Source: Bacteroidota bacterium (GTDB lineage: Bacteria; Bacteroidota; Bacteroidia; NS11-12g; UBA9320). From it: DNA of 14,244 nucleotides. A program made the position numbers and the translations under genes. The stretch is from NCBI GenBank assembly GCA_024638525.1, contig JAHEKB010000018.1:4611-18854 (forward strand). The letters are read 5' to 3'. This document shows, piece by piece, positions 6,602 to 14,244 of this stretch. Under the pieces are notes generated by a model. The model was not told where the DNA came from. It ran no database searches and was given only the letters and a program-made list of their open reading frames with translations. Position 1 is the stretch's first letter. Each line of letters begins with the position of its first letter.

Positions 6602-9256
6602 ATGACATTTAGCTACTGCATATGCGCTCATAGCATTGACAAAGGGATCCTACTGATCTTGTTTTTATTCTGCTCATTCTTCGGGCAGGCGCAAGTGGAA
6701 GACGGCCCTCCATCCGGATTCAATATTCTCAAGGATAGCACAGTGCAAGACAGCTTAACACTAAGTGCGGTCCCAAACAAATCGGCATTGGATGATCCAG
6801 TGGAATACGAAGCCAAGGATTCCATTGTGTTGAACATGAAAGAGCGAAAGGCTTATTTATACGGTTCGGCTTGGATTACCTTTCAAGATATCAGACTGGA
6901 AGCGGATTATATCGAAGTAGACTTCCGAAATAAGACACTCTTTGCTCAAGGTATTGAAGACGACAGCAGTGATCTTTACGCCGGAAGACCACAATTTACG
7001 GATGACGGTAAGGTCTATGAGGCTGATAGTATGAAGTACAATTTTGAAACTAAGAAAGGTCTCAGTATGGGTGTTCTTACCACGGAAAAGGACGGCTATA
7101 TTCATGGAGAAAAAGTCTTGCGCGATAGCCTAGAGAATATCTATGTCAAAAAAGCGCGATTTACCACTTGTAATTTACCCGATCCACATTTCTACATCCA
7201 AGCCAATAAGATCAAGGTGATTCCCAAGAAGCAAATTGTAACCGGGCCTGCTAATTTGGTGATTGAAGAAATAAACACTCCACTTTTTGTTCCTTTTGGA
7301 TTTTTTCCAATACCTGAGAAAAAATCACACGGTCTAATTTTTCCAAATTTTGGGGAATCTCCGGATAGGGGATTCTATTTGAGGGGTTTGGGATATTACT
7401 TCCCAATAAATGACTTCATCGATCTTCAATTAACGGGAGATTATTACTTTAGAGGAAGTTGGGGAATTGCTGCAAACAGCTCCTATTACAAAAGATATAA
7501 ATACAGGGGGAATTTGGGAATAAGCTACAACCTCAACGAGATCGGAGAGCCTGAGGTTCCATCTTCTTATTCTGTCTCTAACGACATTAGAATACGCTGG
7601 ACCTTTCAGCAGGATGCCAAGGCACGGCCGGGAAGTAGTTTTGGTGCGAGTGTGAATTTTGTTACTAGTAATTATTTGAAAAACAATACTGTAAACTACA
7701 GCGACATTATCAGTACGACCTCAACCTCTAGTGTGAATTACAGCAAATCGCTATTTAGAAATAAACTCAACTTGTCTGTAAACTCCAATATCTATCAAGA
7801 TTTGAGCAGACAGGATGTTGACCTCACGCTCCCGGAATTAACCGCAAATCTGAGTAGACAATTGCCTTTTTCAAAAGCCGTGATTGGCAATAAAACCCTG
7901 AGAAGTTTTGTGCGTAACTTAGGGTTTTCCTATGCGGGAAACTTTAAAAACCAAGTAAGGGTCAAAGAGGAGACCTTGTTTGATCGGGCAGTCTTAGACA
8001 GTTTCAATAACGGAATTAGTCATAGCATACCTCTAACTACATCATTTAAAGCACTAAAATGGCTGACCGTCAGTCCAAATTTTAACTTCAGAGAATTGTG
8101 GTACTTCAAAACCACTGAAAAAACCTGGGATGCAATCAATGATACCCTCTTAATAAACAATGGTATCAACGGTTTCAGCAGAGCCAATGAATTCAGCACT
8201 TCCATTAGTGTGAGTACTATTCTTTATGGATATAAGGAATTTAAAAAAGGTAAGATCCAAGCAATAAGACATGTGATCCGTCCAAATATCTCTGCTGCCT
8301 GGAACCCCGACTTTAGCAAAGGCATATCCAATGGGTTTAGGGAAGTACAAATTGATACCGCAGGAAACATTCAGACCTATAGCATTTATGAAGACGGTAT
8401 AATGGGTCGGCCGAGCAGAGGGCCTCAAGGTGCATTGAACTTCGGAATAGGCAATAATGTTGAAATGAAGGTCAGATCAGCCAAGGATACGGCAAATGGT
8501 GGATTGAGAAAGATTAAACTGATTGAGAGCTTTAACATTGGTTCGGGCTATAATTTCTTGGCCGATTCACTAAAACTAGCAGTGATTTCACTTAATGGGC
8601 AAACCACCATATTGAATAAAATACGCATTGTATTCCGCAGCACCTTAGATCCATATCAATACGACAGCGTTGGAAGCAGAGAATACAGAATAGACCAGTA
8701 TTTATGGAACAGCCAAAGGCGTTTTGCTCGCTTTGCAAATACCACCCTTACTTTCAGCACCAATCTTAACCCTCAGGCATTCAAACAAAAAGAGAACAAA
8801 GAGGTTAATCAGAATGAATTGGAGTTTATCAATAGAAATTTGGATGATTATATAGACTTCAATATTCCGTGGAGTTTAACCCTTAACTATAATCTAACTA
8901 CGGTAAACCCTTTCTTTGGTGACAAGACCATAGATCAACTGCTATCTGTCAAAGGAGATATTAGTCTAACCACCAATTGGAAGATTGGTTTTAGTACGGG
9001 TTACGATATAAGCGAAAAAGCAATGGCCTTGACCTCATTTGATTTCTATAGAAACCTGCATTGCTGGGAATTCAGCTTTAGTTGGTTCCCTATCATCAGA
9101 CAACAATTTGAATTCTCAATCCGAGTTAAATCAAGCACGCTTCAAGACCTAAAGCTGAATCGGAGAAGAAGTTGGTGGGATTTACAGAGGTGGTCTAGAC
9201 CGAGAGTGAGAAATATTATCAACCGTTTGAAAGAAATATTTATCGAAGGTGTATAA
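6602..9256 (+). CDS. lptD: Outer-membrane LPS-assembly protein LptD (OstA-like)
   Basis: Outer-membrane beta-barrel that inserts lipopolysaccharide into the outer leaflet at the end of the Lpt bridge. It has 884 residues. A hydrophobic signal segment (GILLILFLFCSFFGQA, 15-30) ends in a likely signal-peptidase I site near Ala30. Residues about 65-220 are the OstA/LptA-like jellyroll with its repeating short beta-strands (AYLYGSAWITFQDIRLEADY, 84-103). The stretch FTTCNLPDPHFYIQANKI (187-204) then PFGFFPIPEKKSHGLIFP (231-248) marks the start of the barrel module in this family. From about 255 onward alternating aromatic/polar beta-strands fill the barrel, ending in FSFSWFPIIRQQFEFSIRV and a basic, Trp-rich tail. 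ATG 6602 is the only start that keeps the signal peptide; no Shine-Dalgarno is seen. It is convergent with uvrA and divergent from the mlaD-like gene. Confidence 0.88.
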   Translation: MTFSYCICAHSIDKGILLILFLFCSFFGQAQVEDGPPSGFNILKDSTVQDSLTLSAVPNKSALDDPVEYEAKDSIVLNMKERKAYLYGSAWITFQDIRLEADYIEVDFRNKTLFAQGIEDDSSDLYAGRPQFTDDGKVYEADSMKYNFETKKGLSMGVLTTEKDGYIHGEKVLRDSLENIYVKKARFTTCNLPDPHFYIQANKIKVIPKKQIVTGPANLVIEEINTPLFVPFGFFPIPEKKSHGLIFPNFGESPDRGFYLRGLGYYFPINDFIDLQLTGDYYFRGSWGIAANSSYYKRYKYRGNLGISYNLNEIGEPEVPSSYSVSNDIRIRWTFQQDAKARPGSSFGASVNFVTSNYLKNNTVNYSDIISTTSTSSVNYSKSLFRNKLNLSVNSNIYQDLSRQDVDLTLPELTANLSRQLPFSKAVIGNKTLRSFVRNLGFSYAGNFKNQVRVKEETLFDRAVLDSFNNGISHSIPLTTSFKALKWLTVSPNFNFRELWYFKTTEKTWDAINDTLLINNGINGFSRANEFSTSISVSTILYGYKEFKKGKIQAIRHVIRPNISAAWNPDFSKGISNGFREVQIDTAGNIQTYSIYEDGIMGRPSRGPQGALNFGIGNNVEMKVRSAKDTANGGLRKIKLIESFNIGSGYNFLADSLKLAVISLNGQTTILNKIRIVFRSTLDPYQYDSVGSREYRIDQYLWNSQRRFARFANTTLTFSTNLNPQAFKQKENKEVNQNELEFINRNLDDYIDFNIPWSLTLNYNLTTVNPFFGDKTIDQLLSVKGDISLTTNWKIGFSTGYDISEKAMALTSFDFYRNLHCWEFSFSWFPIIRQQFEFSIRVKSSTLQDLKLNRRRSWWDLQRWSRPRVRNIINRLKEIFIEGV

Positions 9257-9340
9257 TCTGATTGCGTTGATTGGAAGCTTGTTGATGGATAAAGATCTCG
9301 AGCGTATCTTGTGATTGGGGTGGGAGGGCATAGCCCCGGA

Positions 9341-12178
9341 TTAAAGATCCAACTCCTGCTTTAAGAATTCAGCTGTATACCCCTTGCCATCTTTGACAAT
9401 CTTCTCTGGTGTGCCTGCATTGATTATTTCTCCACCTCCAAAACCTCCTTCCGGACCAAGATCGATGATCCAGTCTGCGACTTTAATTACATCTAAATTG
9501 TGTTCAATAACCACTACCGTATTACCCAACTCAACTAAAGAGTTCAGCACATTCAAGAGTTGATCTATATCCTCAAAATGCAGTCCGGTTGTGGGTTCGT
9601 CTAAGATATAAAAAGTCTTACCCGTGCTAACTTTCGAAAGTTCTGAAGCCAATTTAACTCTCTGTGCCTCACCTCCGCTCAGCGTTGTGGAGCTTTGCCC
9701 CAAGGTTATATAACCCAATCCAACATCTTGCAAAGCTTTGATCTTTCTGTAAATACTTGGAATATTCTCAAAAAAATGCACCGCCTCATGCACCGTCATA
9801 TTGAGCACATCACTTATAGACTTCGCCCTATATCTGATCTCCAAAGTCTCTCTGTTATATCGCTTTCCTTGACAGCTTTCACAATCCACCAATACATCCG
9901 GTAAGAAGTTCATTTCAATCACCCTTTGCCCTCCGCCACCGCAGGTCTCGCATCTACCTCCTTTGACATTGAAACTAAAGCGTCCCGGTTTGTAGCCTCT
10001 TATTTTTGCTTCAGGCACTTCTGCAAACAGATTGCGAATGTCACTGAAGAATCCAACATACGTTGCTGGATTGGAACGAGGCGTTCTACCGATGGGGGAT
10101 TGGTCTATGGTAATCACCTTATCAATGTGCTTGATTCCTTTAATGCTTTTAAATGGAAGTGGTTTTTTATGCGATCGATAGACGTGTTGTGATAATACAG
10201 GATGTAGGGTTTCGTTTATTAAACTGGATTTCCCACTCCCAGAAACCCCGGTAACAGCTATGAATTTACCCAAGGGAAAACTCACCTTTACATTCTTGAG
10301 GTTATTTCCTGAACAACCCGTTAATTCCAACTTTTCTTTACTCCCTGTCCTTCTCTTTTTAGGCACTTCAATATTTCGATATCCGCCTAAAAAATCTGCA
10401 GTCATAGTACCACTGTCTTTCATCTGTTCCCATGGACCACTAGCTACAATTTCACCTCCATCCTTTCCCGCTTTTGGACCGATATCAACAACGTGATCGC
10501 TGTGAATGATCATGTCTTTATCATGTTCTACAACAATGACTGAATTTCCGACATCCCTAAGATCTTTGAGTGAATTAATCAAGCGGTGATTGTCCCTTTG
10601 GTGTAATCCAATGCTAGGCTCATCGAGAATGTACAAGACTTCTTCCAACTGCGAACCAATTTGCGTGGCCAATCGAATGCGCTGTGCCTCACCGCCAGAT
10701 AGTGTTCTTGCGGGGTTATTTAGGCTCAAATAAGAAAGCCCAACATCCATCAAGAACTGAACTCTCTCTTTTACTTCTTTTAGAACTGCAGTTCCAATCA
10801 CAAGCTGTCTTTCGCTCAAATGTTCCTCCAAATTTGAAAGCCAATGATGAAGTTCCCCTATGCTTTGATTGCTCAAATCAGCGATATTTTTATCGGCAAT
10901 TTTATAGGATAAGGCCTCTTTATTAAGTCTTCCGCCACCGCACTCATCGCATGTGAGTACCGTCATGAATTCATCGGCCCAACGGGCAAGAGGGCCGCTA
11001 CTTTTTTCCATATAGGCATTCATTAAGCTGGGCATCAATCCCTTGAAGTTAGTCTCGAAATGCTGACTGTAACCGCTGGAGTTTTTATACTGTACTTCAA
11101 ATCGCTCTTCAGTGCCATGAAGAATAGCTTCAATTATTTCTTCAGACAACTCCTCAATGGGTTTACTCATGGAGAACTTCCACTTTTTGGCCATCGCCTT
11201 CAATTGAGTGAAAGTCCAATTATCTCGTGCATCTCCTAAAGGAGCAATTCCTCCTTTGTTGATGCTCAGTTTTGGGTTGGGAATGATATGTTCCCTCAAT
11301 ATGTCTGATACTGTGCCCAAACCATTGCATTTTGAGCATGCTCCATAGGGTGAATTGAACGAGAATAAATTGGGTTGAGCTTCATTATAAGACAATCCCG
11401 TTTCAACATCCATCATGAACTTGGAGAAATAGGTGAGATCTCCAGAATCCATTTCTTTTATGGCCAATATTCCTTTGCCCAGCTTTAAAGCCGCTCGTAT
11501 GGACTCAGTAATTCTTTGATTTCCAGCATCTTCGGGGGTCAATCGGTCAATAACTAGATCTATATCATGAATCTTGTATCGATCTAATTGCATGCCGGGT
11601 TCAATGTCAGTAAGCTGGCCGTCAATCAGCATTTTGCTATAACCGCGCTTTCTGTATTGATCAAAGAGTTCGCGATAATGACCCTTTCTGCTCTTGATCA
11701 ACGGTGCCAGGATGATCATTTTCTTGAGGCTGAATTTTTCATTGACTGTGGCAATGATTTCCTCCTCGGAATAGCGCTTCATTCTCTTGCCGCTCAGATA
11801 AGAGTAAGCTTCTCCCGCCCGAGCAAATAACAATCTCAAAAAGTCATACACTTCTGTTATTGTTCCCACAGTACTCCTTGGGTTTTTACTTACCGTCTTC
11901 TGCTCAATGGATATAACCGGACTGAGGCCTTCGATTTTGTCTACGTCTGGGCGCTTCATGTCTCCCACAAATTGTCGAGCATAGGCCGAGAAGGTTTCCA
12001 TATACCTTCGTTGACCTTCAGCAAAAAGGGTATCAAAAGCGAGGCTAGACTTACCACTGCCACTTAAACCTGTGAAAACCACTAGCTTGTGCCTTGGAAT
12101 CTCCAAATCTATATTCTTGAGATTGTGCTCTCTGGCACCTTTTATCACTATGTATTCGGTCTCGTCTATTTTGCTCAA
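9341..12178 (-). CDS. uvrA: Excinuclease ABC subunit A
   Basis: DNA-damage recognition ATPase of nucleotide excision repair; the dimer loads UvrB at lesions. It has 945 residues, the normal length. First ATPase: Walker A GLSGSGKSS (37-45), signature LSGGEAQR (493-500), Walker B ILDE (517-520). Second ATPase: Walker A GVSGSGKSS (644-652), signature LSGGEAQR (833-840), ILDE (858-861). The UvrB-binding region is near 130-240. The C-terminal DNA-contacting zinc module is complete: CETC (743-746) and CESC (766-769). CDECGGGRL (410-418) is the family's internal CxxC. In the first zinc module only the second pair, CSKC (281-284), is present; the first CxxC, expected near 254-257, reads SKFMMDVETG. 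ATG at 12178 is the only good start. It is divergent from speA across 125 nt and convergent with lptD. Confidence 0.97.
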   Translation of the reverse strand: MSKIDETEYIVIKGAREHNLKNIDLEIPRHKLVVFTGLSGSGKSSLAFDTLFAEGQRRYMETFSAYARQFVGDMKRPDVDKIEGLSPVISIEQKTVSKNPRSTVGTITEVYDFLRLLFARAGEAYSYLSGKRMKRYSEEEIIATVNEKFSLKKMIILAPLIKSRKGHYRELFDQYRKRGYSKMLIDGQLTDIEPGMQLDRYKIHDIDLVIDRLTPEDAGNQRITESIRAALKLGKGILAIKEMDSGDLTYFSKFMMDVETGLSYNEAQPNLFSFNSPYGACSKCNGLGTVSDILREHIIPNPKLSINKGGIAPLGDARDNWTFTQLKAMAKKWKFSMSKPIEELSEEIIEAILHGTEERFEVQYKNSSGYSQHFETNFKGLMPSLMNAYMEKSSGPLARWADEFMTVLTCDECGGGRLNKEALSYKIADKNIADLSNQSIGELHHWLSNLEEHLSERQLVIGTAVLKEVKERVQFLMDVGLSYLSLNNPARTLSGGEAQRIRLATQIGSQLEEVLYILDEPSIGLHQRDNHRLINSLKDLRDVGNSVIVVEHDKDMIIHSDHVVDIGPKAGKDGGEIVASGPWEQMKDSGTMTADFLGGYRNIEVPKKRRTGSKEKLELTGCSGNNLKNVKVSFPLGKFIAVTGVSGSGKSSLINETLHPVLSQHVYRSHKKPLPFKSIKGIKHIDKVITIDQSPIGRTPRSNPATYVGFFSDIRNLFAEVPEAKIRGYKPGRFSFNVKGGRCETCGGGGQRVIEMNFLPDVLVDCESCQGKRYNRETLEIRYRAKSISDVLNMTVHEAVHFFENIPSIYRKIKALQDVGLGYITLGQSSTTLSGGEAQRVKLASELSKVSTGKTFYILDEPTTGLHFEDIDQLLNVLNSLVELGNTVVVIEHNLDVIKVADWIIDLGPEGGFGGGEIINAGTPEKIVKDGKGYTAEFLKQELDL

Positions 12179-12303
12179 AATTGGAGAATTTGCGAAGTTA
12201 GTTTTATCTGCTTATGGAGCACAGCTCAGGTTAATATTTCATCTTATTTTAAAAATCAACAGAAATGCTATTGGTAGGTTTTATTTGTATAAAATTTAAG
12301 GGA

Positions 12304-13704
12304 TTGAAGAACAAATACGAAGAGCTAATACAACAAACCTTTGAGTATCCCACCGAAGAATTCAGCACCAACCAAAAAGGTGAGTTGGAACTTCACGGTA
12401 TAAGGTTAATGGATTTGGTGGAAAAATACGGATCACCTTTGCGCTTTGTTTACTTGCCTAAAATCGCTGAGAATATCTCCAAAGCACGCCAGTGGTTCAG
12501 CGGGGCCTTTGAGCGCCTAAATTATAAAGGTAAATACCACTATTGCTATTGCACTAAAAGCAATCACAGCAGTCATATTTTATCGGAAGTAACAGCCAAT
12601 CAGGCGCATATAGAGACTTCATCGGCCTTTGATTTGGACATAGTTAAGTCGCTTTATCACAAAGGTGAGATTAGCAAGGATATATACGTGGTCTGCAACG
12701 GTTATAAAACTGATGGATATGTTAAACGGATTATTAACCTGATTAACTTGGGTTTTAGAAATCTATATGTAATACTCGATAATGTTGATGAACTCTCTAA
12801 ACTGAAGGGTAAGACTCAGAATACCATCAAGTTGGGTATTCGGATTGCTTCAGAAGAAGAACCAAAATTTGAGTTTTATACTTCAAGGCTTGGTCTGGGC
12901 TACAAAACCATAGTTCCGTTCTATAAGGAGCATATTGAAGGGGTTGATAATCTTGAATTAAAAATGCTTCACTTCTTCATCAATACCGGGATTAAAGACA
13001 CGGCATATTACTGGAATGAACTGCTGAAATGCACCACAGTTTATACCAAACTAAAAAAAGTGTGTCCAACACTGGATTCACTAAATATTGGTGGAGGATT
13101 TCCTATCAAACGCTCATTAAATTTTGAATACGACTATGCATATATGGTTAATGAGATTGTTGCTCAAATTCAAAGCCACTGCATTCAGTCCGGTGTAGAA
13201 GAACCAGACCTATTCACGGAATTTGGTAGCTTTACTGTGGCCGAAAGTGGGGCTGTCATTTATGAGGTAATTGGACAAAAACAGCAGAATGACAGAGAGC
13301 GTTGGAATATGATCGACGGTTCTTTTATGACGACCCTTCCCGATGCCTGGGCAATAAGTGACCGATTTATTCTCTTGCCCTTGAATCATTGGCAAAGAAA
13401 GTACGAAAGGGTTTTACTCGGTGGCTTAACCTGTGATAGTGACGATTATTATAACTCAGAGCAACATGTCAATGCAATCTACTTACCTGAGTTTAAAAAA
13501 GAGGACCCGCTCTACATTGGGTTTTTCAATACTGGTGCTTACCAAGAGAGTTTAAGCGGTCAAGGGGGTATAAAACACTGTTTGATTCCCTCACCAAAGA
13601 AAATATTGATATTCAGAGATGATGCTGGAGAATTGAAAGACCAACTGATCTCCGAAGAACAAAGCTCCAAAGAAATGTTAGCTTTATTAGGATACGACAT
13701 ATGA
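12304..13704 (+). CDS. speA: Biosynthetic arginine decarboxylase (PLP, Orn/DAP/Arg decarboxylase family)
   Basis: Decarboxylates arginine to agmatine, the first step of polyamine synthesis from arginine. PLP enzyme of the alanine-racemase fold, 466 residues from the chosen start. Lys85 in CYCTKSN is the expected Schiff-base lysine. NIGGGFP (261-267) binds the PLP phosphate, Glu308 lies in the TEFGS block, and CDSDDYY (377-383) holds the catalytic Cys supplied across the dimer. GFFNTGAYQ (406-414) completes the active site. Start choice: an upstream ATG at 12265 would add the unrelated hydrophobic segment MLLVGFICIKFKG; TTG at 12304 gives MKNKYEELIQQTF, which matches my recollection of Bacteroidota family N-termini, so I prefer it. 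The stop overlaps the next ATG (ATGA), so the two are translated together. Agmatinase, the usual next enzyme, is not directly downstream. Confidence 0.92.
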   Translation: MKNKYEELIQQTFEYPTEEFSTNQKGELELHGIRLMDLVEKYGSPLRFVYLPKIAENISKARQWFSGAFERLNYKGKYHYCYCTKSNHSSHILSEVTANQAHIETSSAFDLDIVKSLYHKGEISKDIYVVCNGYKTDGYVKRIINLINLGFRNLYVILDNVDELSKLKGKTQNTIKLGIRIASEEEPKFEFYTSRLGLGYKTIVPFYKEHIEGVDNLELKMLHFFINTGIKDTAYYWNELLKCTTVYTKLKKVCPTLDSLNIGGGFPIKRSLNFEYDYAYMVNEIVAQIQSHCIQSGVEEPDLFTEFGSFTVAESGAVIYEVIGQKQQNDRERWNMIDGSFMTTLPDAWAISDRFILLPLNHWQRKYERVLLGGLTCDSDDYYNSEQHVNAIYLPEFKKEDPLYIGFFNTGAYQESLSGQGGIKHCLIPSPKKILIFRDDAGELKDQLISEEQSSKEMLALLGYDI

Positions 13705-14244
13705 CTTCAATTTCAGAATTTATTGATAAGTACTTTCTCCACTTCAATGCAGCCAGCATAGTGGATGCAGCCAATGGATATCGCACACAATTGAAAGCGG
13801 GCAATAAAATGATGGTCACTTTAGCAGGAGCCATGAGTACGGCGGAGTTAGGAAAGATCTTGGCCGAAATGATACGTCAAGACAAGGTTCACATCATCAG
13901 CTGTACAGGGGCCAATATGGAGGAAGATGCAATGAATCTAGTGGCACATAATCATTATGAACGAATTCCTTCATATCGCGATCTAACAGCAGCAGATGAG
14001 CAGGATTTATTAGTCAGGAAATTGAACAGGGTTACCGACACTTGTATCCCAGAAGAAGAAGCATTTAGAAGAATACAAGGCCACATCTTGAATTTTTGGA
14101 CAGGGGCTCAGAAGCAAAAGCAACGCTATTTCCCTCACGAGTATTTATATCAACTCCTGCTATCCGATCGGCTTAAACCGTATTACCAAATAGATCCAAA
14201 AGACAGCTGGCTGCTCGCGGCTGCGGAAAAGAATCTTCCCATAG
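13701..14244 (+). CDS. Deoxyhypusine synthase-family protein (partial, C-terminus off the right edge)
   Basis: NAD-dependent aminobutyl-transferase family. In eukaryotes and archaea it modifies eIF5A; bacteria lack that substrate, and some bacterial homologues are reported to make polyamines such as homospermidine. I translated 181 residues from ATG 13701, open to the edge; about 300-350 in total is usual. Visible motifs are LAGAMSTAELG (41-51), ISCTGANMEEDAMNLVAH (66-83, the NAD-binding block), NRVTDTCIPEEEAFRR (109-124), YFPHEYLYQLL (143-153) and IDPKDSWLLAAAEKNLPI (164-181), all characteristic of the family. The catalytic lysine lies in the missing C-terminal part, so activity cannot be judged here. 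The start codon overlaps the speA stop by 4 nt (ATGA), placing it in a polyamine operon. The function as homospermidine or spermidine-type synthase is inference from this context. Confidence 0.93.
   Translation, partial: MTSISEFIDKYFLHFNAASIVDAANGYRTQLKAGNKMMVTLAGAMSTAELGKILAEMIRQDKVHIISCTGANMEEDAMNLVAHNHYERIPSYRDLTAADEQDLLVRKLNRVTDTCIPEEEAFRRIQGHILNFWTGAQKQKQRYFPHEYLYQLLLSDRLKPYYQIDPKDSWLLAAAEKNLPI

Noticed and set aside
6574..6612. 12-residue ORF (MGFFCRTKADDI) overlapping the lptD start
   Set aside because: There is no ribosome-binding site, no regulatory codon run and no attenuator hairpin; chance is sufficient.
9326..9336. GGGC-ATA-GCCC hairpin between lptD and uvrA as terminator
   Set aside because: The stem is only 4 bp with no T-run on either side. 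No convincing terminator is visible in the 84 bp convergent gap.
12179..12303. Promoter boxes for uvrA (TAACTTCG-like) and speA (TAGGTTTT-like)
   Set aside because: Both miss consensus TAnnTTTG bases and have no matching -33 box, so they are too weak to annotate. No SOS-type palindrome was recognised either.
1..14244. CRISPR, tRNA/rRNA, insertion sequence, phage or defence genes
   Set aside because: No repeat array, cloverleaf, transposase, integrase or nuclease-like frame was found; all large frames belong to housekeeping families.

Overview
The window looks like core chromosome of a Bacteroidota bacterium, probably Flavobacteriales or a close relative (the lower rank is inference). The evidence is the protein families: a five-helix cytochrome b-type succinate dehydrogenase, the Bacteroidota form of LptD, and an MCE protein with the G-S-L-G-K-L-V motif. 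Moderate-to-low GC, promoter-like TAnnTTTG elements and the lack of Shine-Dalgarno sequences at most starts agree with this.

Layout. Positions 1-3921 (minus strand) hold a tight operon, sdhC-sdhA-sdhB followed by riboflavin synthase (ribE, cut by the left edge), with gaps of 1, 4 and 3 nt. A ~93 bp divergent promoter region separates it from pyrD on the plus strand (4015-5028), a quinone-linked dihydroorotate dehydrogenase. A 437 bp gene-free stretch follows (5029-5465), with a strong bidirectional terminator, a spaced inverted repeat and a doubtful gene remnant. Next is a divergent pair of envelope genes, an MCE/MlaD-like protein (minus, 5466-6428) and LptD (plus, 6602-9256). LptD converges on uvrA (minus, 9341-12178). 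uvrA is divergent from a polyamine operon (plus), speA arginine decarboxylase overlapping a deoxyhypusine synthase-family gene that runs off the right edge.

Functional links. The left part groups flavin chemistry with quinone reduction: SDH (FAD, Fe-S, heme), PyrD (FMN) and riboflavin synthase. The middle pair serves outer-membrane lipid traffic. The right operon makes agmatine and probably a longer polyamine. uvrA is nucleotide excision repair.

I found no mobile element, CRISPR array, tRNA, rRNA or defence system, and nothing that I would call a new biological system. The points most worth a second look are the sdh-ribE coupling, the incomplete first zinc module of UvrA, the direct speA/DHS-like overlap, and the unexplained structure in 5029-5465.
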